Positions 19,348 to 28,728 of a stretch of 64,000 nt of DNA are shown here, one piece after another; position 1 is the first letter of the stretch, and each line of letters begins with the position of its first letter. The position numbers and the translations under genes were made by a program. Where the stretch lies: the NCBI RefSeq assembly GCF_947490415.1, contig NZ_CANLGX010000002.1:124001-188000 (forward strand), written 5' to 3'. The notes under the pieces were generated by a model, which ran no database searches, was not told where the DNA came from, and was given only the letters and a program-made list of their open reading frames with translations. The DNA is from an uncultured Eudoraea sp. (GTDB taxonomy: Bacteria > Bacteroidota > Bacteroidia > Flavobacteriales > Flavobacteriaceae).

Positions 19348-21135
19348 ATGAATATTCAGGAGGTTATCGAGAATAAGGTGATAGAGGCAGTAGCTTCTAT
19401 GTATGATATGACATTACCCTCTGTTGAATTTCAACCTACCAGAAAAGATTTTGAGGGAGATATTACCGTAGTTGTTTTTCCCATGCTTCGCTATATAAAG
19501 GGTAATCCCGAGCAAATTGGAATTCAAATAGGCACCTATTTGGAGAAGGAACTAAATGAGGTTAAGGAATTTAATGTAATTAAGGGATTTTTGAACTTAG
19601 TGATTACTGATAATTACTTCAAGAAATTTTTTAATTCCATAAAAAATGAGGAAAGTTATGGACGCAAGCCGGAGCAGGATAGAAATGCGATCTTAGTAGA
19701 ATATTCTTCACCCAACACCAATAAACCGCTGCATCTTGGTCATATCCGGAATAATTTACTTGGTTATTCTGTGGCAGAAATTCTAAAAGCTGACGGGAAT
19801 AGGGTATATAAAACACAGATCATTAATGACAGGGGTATACATATCTGTAAAAGTATGCTTGCCTGGCAAATGTTTGGAAATGGGGAAACTCCTGAGAGTA
19901 CAGGATTAAAGGGCGATAAATTGGCCGGCTTGTATTACGTAAAATTTGACAAGGTCTATAAGGAAGAAGTGGAGAAGCTTGTGGCAGCCGGAAAGGATAA
20001 AATAAAGGCCGAACGCGAAGCTCCAATGCTTCTAAAAGCCCAGGAAATGCTTCGCAAGTGGGAAGCCGGAGATGCTGAAGTAGTGAAGCTTTGGAAGAAA
20101 ATGAATAGCTGGGTGTATGCAGGCTTTGATGAGACTTACGCAAATTTGGGAGTAAATTTTGATAAACTCTATTACGAGAGTGAGACTTATTTGTTGGGGA
20201 AAGATGTTATTGCCGAAGGGATAGAGAATGGAATATTTTACACGAAGGAAGACGGGAGTGTATGGATAGACCTCACCGATGAGGGACTGGATGAGAAAAT
20301 TGTTCTTAGGGCAGACGGTACAGCTGTGTATATGACACAGGATATTGGCACCGCTATTCAGCGTGTAAAAGATTTTCCGGATATTGGAGGAATGGTATAT
20401 ACCGTGGGCAATGAACAAGATTATCATTTTAAGGTATTGTTCCTGATCCTAAAGAAGCTCGGTTATTCCTGGGCGCAACATTTATACCATCTGAGTTATG
20501 GGATGGTTGACTTGCCGGAGGGAAAAATGAAAAGCAGGGAAGGTACTGTGGTTGATGCGGATGATCTGATTGACGAAATGACCAATACTGCTGCCCAAAT
20601 CTCTGAGGAATTGGGGAAACTGGATGATTACTCTGAAGAAGAAAGAAAAAAACTATATCGCATCATTGGCCTGGGAGCATTAAAGTATTATATATTAAAG
20701 GTTGATCCAAAAAAGAGAATTTTATTTAACCCTGAGGAATCGGTGGATTTTCAGGGAAATACGGGCCCCTTTATTCAATATACTTATGCCAGGATTCAAT
20801 CTATTCTTCGCAAAGCAAACCTGAGTGCAGATGATCTTGTAAAAAAACTAGGTGAGAGTGTTGGGCTACATCCAAAAGAAAAGGAATTAATAAAACTACT
20901 GGAAATCTATCCTGATACTGTAAAACTTGCCGCTGAAAATTACAGCCCGGCCTTAATTGCCAACTATACGTATGATCTGGTTAAGGAGTTCAATTCATTT
21001 TATCAACAGGTCTCTATATTAGGTGAATCGGAGGAAGAGATAAGGGTATTTAGAGTACAGCTTGCAAAGAAAGTGGGAGAGGTAATTAAATCTGCTTTTA
21101 AGCTGCTTGGTATTGAAGTTCCTGTTAGAATGTGA
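19348..21135 (+). CDS. argS: Arginyl-tRNA synthetase
   Basis: Class I aminoacyl-tRNA synthetase charging tRNA-Arg. The 595-residue product has an N-terminal tRNA-binding domain, the HIGH-type motif HLGH at residues 129-132, a KMSKS-like loop in PEGKMKSREGTVV, and a C-terminal anticodon-binding domain (FIQYTYARIQSILRKA onward). Length is normal. It converges on the TonB receptor gene across an 80-nt gap with no clear terminator. Confidence 0.97.
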   Translation: MNIQEVIENKVIEAVASMYDMTLPSVEFQPTRKDFEGDITVVVFPMLRYIKGNPEQIGIQIGTYLEKELNEVKEFNVIKGFLNLVITDNYFKKFFNSIKNEESYGRKPEQDRNAILVEYSSPNTNKPLHLGHIRNNLLGYSVAEILKADGNRVYKTQIINDRGIHICKSMLAWQMFGNGETPESTGLKGDKLAGLYYVKFDKVYKEEVEKLVAAGKDKIKAEREAPMLLKAQEMLRKWEAGDAEVVKLWKKMNSWVYAGFDETYANLGVNFDKLYYESETYLLGKDVIAEGIENGIFYTKEDGSVWIDLTDEGLDEKIVLRADGTAVYMTQDIGTAIQRVKDFPDIGGMVYTVGNEQDYHFKVLFLILKKLGYSWAQHLYHLSYGMVDLPEGKMKSREGTVVDADDLIDEMTNTAAQISEELGKLDDYSEEERKKLYRIIGLGALKYYILKVDPKKRILFNPEESVDFQGNTGPFIQYTYARIQSILRKANLSADDLVKKLGESVGLHPKEKELIKLLEIYPDTVKLAAENYSPALIANYTYDLVKEFNSFYQQVSILGESEEEIRVFRVQLAKKVGEVIKSAFKLLGIEVPVRM

Positions 21136-21215
21136 AACACCGAAACTAAAGTGATATATACCGGTAGTTGTAAAAACCTTCTTGCATTTTTATTAATAAT
21201 TTGAACCGTAAAGGC

Positions 21216-23804
21216 TCAAAAGGATACCCTAAAACTGACATTGGGCGTGAATCCTAAGGAAACACTTTCAATGGTCACTATTTCGTCCTGATCGTTTAGT
21301 CTGTAGTAGGTATTTAAAATGTTTTCCTTATTCAGAATATTTAAGATGGATACACCTGCTGTGGCCTTTACCCTTTGTGAAATACCAAAGTTGTAAATAG
21401 CGGAGGCATCAGCCCTTAAGTAATCAGGTAGCCTGCTGCTGTTTGGTTCCTGATAATTAATAGATACTGGAAAAGTTGTAAAATCAATTCCGTCTGCTCC
21501 TTCCTGGGGCTTTGTAAAAGGTTTACCCGTTCTGTAATTAATTCCTATTCCAATTTTTAGATTTTCATAGGTATAGGTACTTGCAAAGGTTAGTGTATGC
21601 CGTATATCCAGATTATTAGGAAAAACATTAGGTACGATATCCTCGAAGGTATAATTATTTAAATTATAGGCATAGCTCAACCACGTACTGAAAAGATTGT
21701 TTTTGTGGTTTATTAAAAATTCCAACCCTTTCACATCGTACTTTCCAATTTCACCATTGAACTGATTTTGGTTCTGAAATCCCTGTGTTACCGTACTGAT
21801 TCCATTTACTTCTTTATAATACCCTTCCAGGCCAACAAACCATTCTCCCTTATCATAATTTATACCCATAGAGCCTTGTTTACTTTTTACAATGGGCAAA
21901 TTTGGATTTCCCGGAACCGTATCATTCTTATTGTTTGATAACATCCAGCGCCTTTTTTCTATCCCAAGAAAATTCTGTTCCAAATCAATTATTTGATTTG
22001 TGGTCTGGTTCTTAAATTCCCCTTTTACTTCCAATTGAAGATTTGGGTAGAGCGAATAACTTAGGTTTAAACGGGGTTCAGCAATAAATTCATCAAAATA
22101 TTTCACATTTGCTATATAATTTAATCTGCCTCCACCTCTTGCAATTAATCTCTTATTGGGTGAAGCATATGAAATTTCACTGTACAAAGAATTTGTGCGT
22201 ATGACGCCCTTAATGTTGCTTTCATAAGGAGGTTGTGTGACATCGGTAAAGTTGGTGATGCCAACTTCTGAAAATTGATATCCATTGAGCCAGTTTAAAG
22301 TAGGGGTGAGTTCGTAATTTGTATTTAATTTTATAGAGGTCTCTATTACCTCATTTCTTTGATCAAGAATTTGTTGTCCATTGTTTATCCGGTTCTCAGA
22401 ATCAAGGTTATAGTTAGAATAATAAGCATTTAACTTTGTTGAGAACCTGTCTGTCCATTTACTTTCAAGATTTCCTCCAAAAGAAAGATTGGTTTGATTC
22501 AGATTGCTCTGGTCTGTTCTTGATGAACTTACAGTCGTTTCCGTGTATTCAAGATTGTTGTTGATATTAATAAAACTAAAGCGTGCCTTATGTTGATCGT
22601 TGATATCATATAATACTTTAGCGGTAAAATCATAGAAATAGAATGTTTCATCCTGATTTATATCAACATCGCTGTTTGGGTTAGGACTCCCTTCAACTTC
22701 GGTATCCTGAAAGGCTCTTTTAGAAAACTGCTTATAGGTTGGGGTGTTTAATATATCAGTAATGGAACGCCTCGCTGAAATTTGCAGCGCTAATTTATTT
22801 GAGATTGGAATCTGACCAAAGAGGTCTCCGCTGATCATGTTAATGCCCGCTCCACCAAAGAAATTACCTGCAATTTTATTTTTCGATTGCATATTAATGA
22901 TTCCGCTAACCCCGTCTCCATATTCAGCGCTCGTCCCATCTTTTATTATGGTTACATGTTCGGTTAAATAGGGGTTAAAGGCAGAAATTAATCCGAAAAA
23001 ATGACCGGATTGATACATTTTAATATCATCCCAAAGAATAAGATTTTGATCGTTTGTCCCTCCTCTGATATTAATATCTGATACGGTCTCATCTATACTT
23101 TTTATTCCAGGAAGGGCTTGCACGGTTTGAAGAACGTCGGGTTCTAAAAGTCCCGGGAGGATACCAAAGTCTTCAGTGTTGAGGGTAATACTGCCATCCG
23201 TTTGTTTGGTAAGTCCTGTGGTCAAAAATTTATAGACCACAACCTCATCCAGCTGTTGGTAGTTTAGGCTGAATAATAGGGTAGTACAGGGGTTTTTACT
23301 TACCAGATCCTCGGCAGTTACGTATTTTGGTTTAAAACCTATATGTTTTATTAGAATAGAGGCTTTCCTGGGGATGTTATTTAGAGAAAACCGGCCGTTT
23401 ATGTCCGTTACCGTAGAAATGCTGCTGCCCAATACTTCTACAGATGCTCCTGAAGTGGTATTCTCACTGTAATTATCCAGGACAAATGCACAGATATCCA
23501 CCGTAGTACTTTTGGAGAGCGTATAGTAGCGTTCACTGAGCTTCTTAATGATTAATTGAGTCTGATTCTGAATATCATTTAAAATATCCTGAAGAGAATT
23601 ACCTTCAGGGGTATCTACAAGTAAAGGCTGAAGGTCCTCATCAACGTAAGAAAATTTTACATCAAAATCTTCCTCTAACTGACGGATATAGGAAACCAGA
23701 CTAATATTTTTTGGGAAGGTGGCTACCTGTGCCCTGCCTGAAAAAAAGGCAAACAAAAGTATTAGGTATAAAAGTAGTATACTATTATGGCGCGTTTTCG
23801 GCAT
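21216..23804 (-). CDS. STN-domain TonB-dependent receptor (FecA-type transducer)
   Basis: Outer-membrane receptor of 862 residues. After a signal peptide (~1-25), residues ~32-95 form the secretin/TonB short N-terminal (STN) domain typical of receptors that signal to a FecR protein. A carboxypeptidase-regulatory-like domain follows (~103-175), then the plug (~210-305: VLQTVQALPGIKSIDETVSD, IKDGTSAEYGDGVSGIINM), then the beta-barrel ending in a C-terminal Phe. The start codon overlaps the fecR end by 20 nt, so translation is coupled. No SusD-like gene accompanies it. The ligand is unknown. Confidence 0.93.
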   Translation of the reverse strand: MPKTRHNSILLLYLILLFAFFSGRAQVATFPKNISLVSYIRQLEEDFDVKFSYVDEDLQPLLVDTPEGNSLQDILNDIQNQTQLIIKKLSERYYTLSKSTTVDICAFVLDNYSENTTSGASVEVLGSSISTVTDINGRFSLNNIPRKASILIKHIGFKPKYVTAEDLVSKNPCTTLLFSLNYQQLDEVVVYKFLTTGLTKQTDGSITLNTEDFGILPGLLEPDVLQTVQALPGIKSIDETVSDINIRGGTNDQNLILWDDIKMYQSGHFFGLISAFNPYLTEHVTIIKDGTSAEYGDGVSGIINMQSKNKIAGNFFGGAGINMISGDLFGQIPISNKLALQISARRSITDILNTPTYKQFSKRAFQDTEVEGSPNPNSDVDINQDETFYFYDFTAKVLYDINDQHKARFSFININNNLEYTETTVSSSRTDQSNLNQTNLSFGGNLESKWTDRFSTKLNAYYSNYNLDSENRINNGQQILDQRNEVIETSIKLNTNYELTPTLNWLNGYQFSEVGITNFTDVTQPPYESNIKGVIRTNSLYSEISYASPNKRLIARGGGRLNYIANVKYFDEFIAEPRLNLSYSLYPNLQLEVKGEFKNQTTNQIIDLEQNFLGIEKRRWMLSNNKNDTVPGNPNLPIVKSKQGSMGINYDKGEWFVGLEGYYKEVNGISTVTQGFQNQNQFNGEIGKYDVKGLEFLINHKNNLFSTWLSYAYNLNNYTFEDIVPNVFPNNLDIRHTLTFASTYTYENLKIGIGINYRTGKPFTKPQEGADGIDFTTFPVSINYQEPNSSRLPDYLRADASAIYNFGISQRVKATAGVSILNILNKENILNTYYRLNDQDEIVTIESVSLGFTPNVSFRVSF

Positions 23805-24696
23805 AGAATAGCACGTTGTTCCCCTCTAATTCATACTTTATCTGAGAAGGAGTACTGATACTCTGTAACGCCAAATTTATGTTTGTGTTGCTAAAAGAGC
23901 CTGTAAATAATTGCTCAAGATTAACATTTTGAGTTTTAATCTTAACGTCGTATTGTCTTTCAAACTCATCAAGGACATAATTCAACGGTATACTTTTAAA
24001 AGTACTTTCATTACTCATCCAAGAAGGAGTAGTGTTTACGGGGGATTCTGTTTTCAATACACTACCGTTAATTGCTATAAAAGAATTCCCGGCAGGAAGT
24101 TTTGTTTCTTCACCATTAAAAATGACGCTTACCAGGCCTTCATAACAGGTAACCTCAAAAAATCCTTTTCTGTTTTCAACATTAAATTGAGTACCCAATA
24201 CGGTAACTAAACCATCATTGGTAGCAACCGTAAATTTTTGACCTTTAGCAACCTTAAAAAAAGCTTCCCCTCGCAGGGAGATATTTCGTTCTTTATCCCA
24301 GTTCTTTTCACTATAGGTTATCCTGGAATCGGCATTTAAGATAATCTCAGAATTATCCGGAAGCCTTACTTCACTGCGTTCTGCATATTGAGTAGAAACA
24401 GATTCATCTAAAGTTGATATATAAAAGTAAGACGCTATAAAAATAACTGCTATGGCAGCTGCAAGGCGCCATAACTTCCTTAAAGGATTCAACGTAATTA
24501 CTTTAACATCTTTATTAAGCTTATTATTGTTGAGATCATTCAAGGCCTTATCCATATCAAAATCCGGTGCTTCCAAAGTACCACTGACCTCCATTAACTT
24601 CTCATAAGAAGCATACTCTGCAGATTTTTTAAATACTGCGAGTTCGTCCTCTGAGAGGTCATTATTCAGCCATTTTGCTAAGTAATTTTCTTGCAT
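23785..24696 (-). CDS. FecR-family anti-sigma factor
   Basis: Inner-membrane regulator of 303 residues. A short cytoplasmic N-terminus (~1-75) would hold the sigma factor. One membrane segment spans ~77-95 (WRLAAAIAVIFIASYFYI). The periplasmic FecR domain follows (~105-225: RSEVRLPDNSEIILNADSRI, GEAFFKV, GTQFNV), then a C-terminal DUF4974-like region that would contact the receptor STN domain. A candidate ECF-type promoter lies just upstream, inside the 103-nt gap after the sigma gene. Confidence 0.95.
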   Translation of the reverse strand: MQENYLAKWLNNDLSEDELAVFKKSAEYASYEKLMEVSGTLEAPDFDMDKALNDLNNNKLNKDVKVITLNPLRKLWRLAAAIAVIFIASYFYISTLDESVSTQYAERSEVRLPDNSEIILNADSRITYSEKNWDKERNISLRGEAFFKVAKGQKFTVATNDGLVTVLGTQFNVENRKGFFEVTCYEGLVSVIFNGEETKLPAGNSFIAINGSVLKTESPVNTTPSWMSNESTFKSIPLNYVLDEFERQYDVKIKTQNVNLEQLFTGSFSNTNINLALQSISTPSQIKYELEGNNVLFYAENAP

Positions 24697-24710
24697 GATT
24701 TCTAGCTTTA

Positions 24711-24750
24711 TAACATTAAAACAATTAATTCTTAAAAAACCCTACCCTCA
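24711..24750 (-). promoter_or_regulatory. Candidate ECF-type promoter of fecR and the TonB receptor
   Basis: Reading on the reverse strand, GTAGGG (24745-24740) is followed after 12 nt by TAATTGTTTTAA (24727-24716). The box ends 19 nt before the fecR ATG. The same two blocks with the same 12-nt spacing occur upstream of the divergent lipoprotein gene. The arrangement fits a -35/-10 pair about 16 nt apart if TGTTTT is the -10 core. Confidence 0.65.
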
Positions 24751-24799
24751 AGGTTAAAAAAATTCTATATCACCTGGATTTTAGTCCCGGATATGACCG

Positions 24800-25297
24800 C
24801 TAAATACCTTCTATTTGATCTCTTAGTGCTTTTAAGGCCAGATGCATGCGCTTTTCAATAGCTTTTACACTTACACCCTCCATCTCTGCTATTTCTGCAT
24901 ATTTTTTGCCATCAATCCTATTTAATAAAAAAGTGGTTCTCTGATTTTCAGGAAGATTATTTAAGGCTCGATCCAGCTTTTCTTTATACTCTTTTTCTTC
25001 CAGCAAGAATTCCGGCGATTCATAAGAGGTGTTATTTGACCGGTCGGCATACTTTAAACGGACCTTTTCCGCTTTGATAACATTTAAATAAAGATTATTA
25101 GCGATCGTATACACATAAGACTTTGCTTTTTCAGGACTTACTTTAGCACAATTCTCCCATAACTTAACAAAAGCTTCCTGAACTACATCATATGCTTTCT
25201 CTTCGTTTCCGAATTTATAATATATATAGTTAAAAACCGTTTTGGAATTGGTTTTGAAAAGGCTGCTGAACACTTCCTCTTCACATACATTGTCCAT
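24800..25297 (-). CDS. ECF-type RNA polymerase sigma factor (FecI-like)
   Basis: The 165-residue product has only sigma regions 2 and 4. Region 2 lies at ~10-75 (FNYIYYKFGNEEKAYDVVQEAFVKLW in order), and region 4 at ~105-160 (NLPENQRTTFLLNRIDGKKY, then an HTH AEMEGVSVKAIEKRMHLAL). It heads a sigma/anti-sigma/receptor operon. A housekeeping-type -7 box lies 32 nt upstream, so basal sigma is probably made independently of the ECF promoter. Confidence 0.95.
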   Translation of the reverse strand: MDNVCEEEVFSSLFKTNSKTVFNYIYYKFGNEEKAYDVVQEAFVKLWENCAKVSPEKAKSYVYTIANNLYLNVIKAEKVRLKYADRSNNTSYESPEFLLEEKEYKEKLDRALNNLPENQRTTFLLNRIDGKKYAEIAEMEGVSVKAIEKRMHLALKALRDQIEGI

Positions 25298-25329
25298 AAT
25301 TTTTAAAGTTCTTACAAATGGTTCTATTC

Positions 25330-25337
25330 CAAAGATA
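25330..25337 (-). promoter_or_regulatory. Housekeeping -7 box before the ECF sigma gene
   Basis: On the reverse strand the sequence is TATCTTTG, a perfect TAnnTTTG, 32 nt before the sigma ATG. No TTG lies at the usual distance upstream. It suggests that sigma transcription uses the primary sigma factor, unlike fecR and the lipoprotein. Confidence 0.45.
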
Positions 25338-25355
25338 TTTTAAAAAAAATTAAAA

Positions 25356-25395
25356 ATGGAGTAGGGTATTTCAAATTCTAATTGTTTTAAAGTTG
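25356..25395 (+). promoter_or_regulatory. Candidate ECF-type promoter of the repeat lipoprotein
   Basis: GTAGGG (25361-25366), 12 nt, then TAATTGTTTTAA (25379-25390), ending 33 nt before the lipoprotein ATG. Aligned without gaps to the element upstream of fecR, 24 of the 31 positions after GTAGGG are identical, including the whole 12-nt second block. Confidence 0.65.
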
Positions 25396-25423
25396 TACGA
25401 ACAACAAAAAAATCCAAATCGTT

Positions 25424-27199
25424 ATGAAAAAGTTTTTTAAATATTCATTGCAAACCCTACTTCTTGTAATGGCATTTTCATTTAATGCCTGTCAGGAAGC
25501 ATTTGAAGAATTACCGCAACCAGATGAACAGCAGACTATAATTGCTAGTTCCTCTACAGCGAAGCTTATAGAAAATACTGCTTCCAATGACGGCTCCTTC
25601 GATAATATTGTAGATGGTGCAAGCTGTTTCGCTCTTGAATTTCCATATACCGTCAAGGCAAATGGAGTTACGATTACCATTGAATCTGAAGAAGGACTGC
25701 GCTTAATTGAAGAAATATTTGACGAATTAGAAGGTGATGAAGATATTCTTGAGATTATTTTCCCAATAGTCATTAAGCTTGCTGATTTTACCGTTATGGA
25801 AATTGAGGGTATAGATCAATTACGCGATTTAGCCAAGGACTGTATTGAAGGCGGACAGGATGATGACATAGAATGTATAGATTTTGTATACCCAATTACC
25901 ATATACACTTTTGATCTCAATGAGGTTGAAACAGGTTCAGTTACTGTAGAGTCTGATAAAGACCTTAGAACATTTTTTGCCGGCCTGGACGAAAATGACC
26001 TGATCGGAATCGACTTTCCAATAGCCATGGAGCTTTACGATGGTACAAAGATTGAAGTGCGGAGTAATGCTGAACTGGCCAATGCACTTGAAATGGCTAA
26101 AGATGCATGTGATGAGGATGACGATAATGATTATAACGATGATGACTTTACTCAGGCGCGTTTGGAAAATCTATTGGTAGAATGTCCATGGTTGATTCAT
26201 GAGGTGGAAAGAGATGAAGTAAATCAGACAGATCAGTACTTTGAATACTTAATGAATTTTACTGAAGATGGTGGTGTTACGGTTAAAGATAGAATGGGTA
26301 ACAACATGATGGGAACCTGGAGTACACGAGTTACAGATTATGGAGTACTTATTAAACTTGAGTTTGATGTATTGGTCGATTTTAACCTTGAATGGTTCGT
26401 ATACGAACTAGGAGAAGGTAAGATTAAACTCTATGCCGAAGGTGGAAACAGGATTATAATGAATATAGCTTGTGATCTTTTTAATACCGAGCCTACTACC
26501 TTAAGAGAGATCCTGAAAGAATGCAGCTGGGTTATAAAAAAGGTAAAAAACCAGGGTGAGGAAATTGACAGATTACTGGGTTATGAGTTTAACTTTTTAC
26601 CAGAAGGTGTAATAACACTTGGTAACGGCGAAAACATATCTGAAGGGACATGGGAAATTACCACAAATGAACAAGGAAGGCTTGTGATGGCAATTACCAT
26701 GGGATCAGAACCAGGAGTAAGTTTTGAATGGCCATTAGCTGACCTGAGAAATGACAGATTGAAGTTTGAAGTTGAAGATATAGGTTATGAATTGGTATTG
26801 CAGAGAGTTTGTGATGACAATAATAATGATGGTGATGTTCTTGAGATCAGAAACTTTATGATGGGCGGTGACTGGGTGGTTACCCTTTATGAAGACGGTG
26901 ATATGATTGAAACGGGAAATTATGCCGGATATACCTTCAATTTCATGGCGAATCATCTAATAACTTCAACACTTTCAGAAACGGGTGTCTCGTATCCGGG
27001 TCTGTGGCGAGTGCTTAGAAATAGCGATTATGAACTTAAAGTATACCTGAACTTCGGCGATGTAGATCCTCTTGCTGAGCTTACAGAAGATTGGGAATTG
27101 GTTTCTATTACAAATACTCAAATAGTACTTAAGGATGTTAGCGGTGATAATGCCGGTATAGCTGAAAAAGTGAGTAAGTTGGTTTTTGAAAGACAATAG
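25424..27199 (+). CDS. Large acidic lipoprotein built from two repeat families
   Basis: The 591-residue product has a signal peptide with Cys23 as lipidation site (FNAC), followed by acidic residues as in surface-exported Bacteroidota lipoproteins. Four ~40-residue repeats (about 71-98, 109-139, 153-186, 194-227) share the pattern FPI.h...DGt.h.h.s...L. Cys68/140 and Cys151/229 bracket them in pairs. An Asp-rich linker follows (229-241). Three ~105-residue repeats with a lipocalin-like GTW pattern follow (246-350, 360-463, 472-590); the third lacks the two Cys of the others. It is divergent from the ECF sigma operon with a shared promoter signature. Function unknown. Confidence 0.85.
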   Translation: MKKFFKYSLQTLLLVMAFSFNACQEAFEELPQPDEQQTIIASSSTAKLIENTASNDGSFDNIVDGASCFALEFPYTVKANGVTITIESEEGLRLIEEIFDELEGDEDILEIIFPIVIKLADFTVMEIEGIDQLRDLAKDCIEGGQDDDIECIDFVYPITIYTFDLNEVETGSVTVESDKDLRTFFAGLDENDLIGIDFPIAMELYDGTKIEVRSNAELANALEMAKDACDEDDDNDYNDDDFTQARLENLLVECPWLIHEVERDEVNQTDQYFEYLMNFTEDGGVTVKDRMGNNMMGTWSTRVTDYGVLIKLEFDVLVDFNLEWFVYELGEGKIKLYAEGGNRIIMNIACDLFNTEPTTLREILKECSWVIKKVKNQGEEIDRLLGYEFNFLPEGVITLGNGENISEGTWEITTNEQGRLVMAITMGSEPGVSFEWPLADLRNDRLKFEVEDIGYELVLQRVCDDNNNDGDVLEIRNFMMGGDWVVTLYEDGDMIETGNYAGYTFNFMANHLITSTLSETGVSYPGLWRVLRNSDYELKVYLNFGDVDPLAELTEDWELVSITNTQIVLKDVSGDNAGIAEKVSKLVFERQ

Positions 27200-27255
27200 A
27201 CAAATCCTTAACGGGAAAAATATTTAAAATACCTTATTTGCCCCCCTATTTTGCT

Positions 27256-27296
27256 GAAAAGGGTAACTTCTAACTGAAGTTACCCTTTTCTCTTTT
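27256..27296 (+). terminator. Intrinsic terminator after the repeat lipoprotein
   Basis: A perfect 15-bp stem (27256-27270 with 27276-27290) and a 5-nt loop TAACT are followed by TCTTTTAT. It lies 57 nt after the stop codon and isolates this monocistronic unit from ffh. Confidence 0.92.
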
Positions 27297-27337
27297 ATAT
27301 TTCTTTCTTCAGTCTTCCATCATCCCATTGTTATTAT

Positions 27338-27345
27338 TAAATTTG
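27338..27345 (+). promoter_or_regulatory. -7 promoter box of ffh
   Basis: TAAATTTG is a perfect TAnnTTTG, 26 nt before the ffh ATG and downstream of the lipoprotein terminator. No well-spaced TTG partner was found. Confidence 0.5.
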
Positions 27346-27371
27346 CACTTCGCCATAATTGACATAAAAAG

Positions 27372-28700
27372 ATGTTTGATAATTTAAGTGATAAGCTGGA
27401 TAAAGCGTTACATGTCCTGAAAGGGCATGGACAGATTACCGAAATAAATGTTGCAGAGACCACCAAAGAAGTAAGAAGGGCTCTCCTCGATGCGGATGTT
27501 AATTTTAAAATTGCTAAGGAATTTACGAATAGAGTAAAAGAAAAAGCCTTAGGTCAGAATGTTTTAACAAGCTTGCAACCTGGGCAGTTGATGGTCAAAA
27601 TTGTTAAGGATGAACTTACCCAATTAATGGGTGGGGATGCAGAAGGCATTAATCTTTCAGGTAATCCATCAGTTATACTTATGGCAGGTCTTCAGGGATC
27701 TGGTAAGACTACTTTTTCCGGTAAACTTGCGAATTATTTAAAACAGAAAAAATCTAAAAATCCTTTATTAGTAGCCTGTGATGTTTACAGGCCGGCGGCC
27801 ATTGATCAGCTGCATATTGTAGGAGATCAGATAGGAGTGGAGGTGTTTTCAGATAAGGAAAATTCGGACCCGGTAGCCCTTGCAAAGGCCGGAATGGCGC
27901 ATGCTAAAAGCAATGGCTTCAATGTTGTAATTATTGATACCGCAGGACGTTTGGCCGTAGATGAGCAGATGATGACTGAAATTGCCAACATCCGCGATGC
28001 CGTAGATCCGCAGGAAACCCTCTTTGTCGTTGATTCCATGACAGGTCAGGATGCGGTGAATACAGCAAAGGCATTTAATGATGTGCTAAATTTTGATGGT
28101 GTTATTCTAACCAAACTGGATGGAGACACACGTGGTGGTGCGGCTATTTCTATAAAATCTGTCGTTGATAAACCCATTAAATTTATTGGTACAGGGGAGA
28201 AAATGGATGCTATAGATGTCTTCCACCCTTCGCGTATGGCCGATCGAATACTGGGAATGGGTGATGTTATTTCTTTGGTAGAAAGAGCCCAGGAGCAATT
28301 TGATGAGGAAGAAGCTCGTAAAATTCAGAAAAAAATTGCCAAGAATAAGTTTGGTTTTGATGATTTCCTCAAACAGATACAACAGATCAAGAAGATGGGT
28401 AGCATGAAGGATCTCATGGGGATGATACCAGGTGCAGGTAAGGCGCTAAAAGGAATGGATATAGATGATGATGCATTTAAACATGTTGAAGCCATTATTC
28501 ACTCAATGACTCCTGATGAAAGATCCAATCCATCTAAACTTGATGCCAACAGGAAAAAGAGAATCGCCAAAGGCAGTGGTCGAACTATACAGGAAGTAAA
28601 TCAATTGCTGAAGCAATTTGACCAAATGAGTAAAATGATGAAAATGATGCAAGGCGGTGGTGGCAAAAAAATGATGCAGATGATGCAAAATATGAAATAA
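27372..28700 (+). CDS. ffh: Signal recognition particle GTPase Ffh
   Basis: Targets nascent membrane proteins to SecY via 4.5S RNA and FtsY. The 442-residue product has the N domain (~1-85), the G domain (P-loop GLQGSGKTTFSGKLA, DTAGRLAVDEQMM, TKLDGDTRGGAA), and the Met-rich M domain (~300-442), ending in clustered Met (MSKMMKMMQ, MMQMMQNMK). It is followed by folD after 28 nt. Confidence 0.98.
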   Translation: MFDNLSDKLDKALHVLKGHGQITEINVAETTKEVRRALLDADVNFKIAKEFTNRVKEKALGQNVLTSLQPGQLMVKIVKDELTQLMGGDAEGINLSGNPSVILMAGLQGSGKTTFSGKLANYLKQKKSKNPLLVACDVYRPAAIDQLHIVGDQIGVEVFSDKENSDPVALAKAGMAHAKSNGFNVVIIDTAGRLAVDEQMMTEIANIRDAVDPQETLFVVDSMTGQDAVNTAKAFNDVLNFDGVILTKLDGDTRGGAAISIKSVVDKPIKFIGTGEKMDAIDVFHPSRMADRILGMGDVISLVERAQEQFDEEEARKIQKKIAKNKFGFDDFLKQIQQIKKMGSMKDLMGMIPGAGKALKGMDIDDDAFKHVEAIIHSMTPDERSNPSKLDANRKKRIAKGSGRTIQEVNQLLKQFDQMSKMMKMMQGGGGKKMMQMMQNMK

Positions 28701-28728
28701 CAGGTTTAAACCAATAACTATTAAGTAA

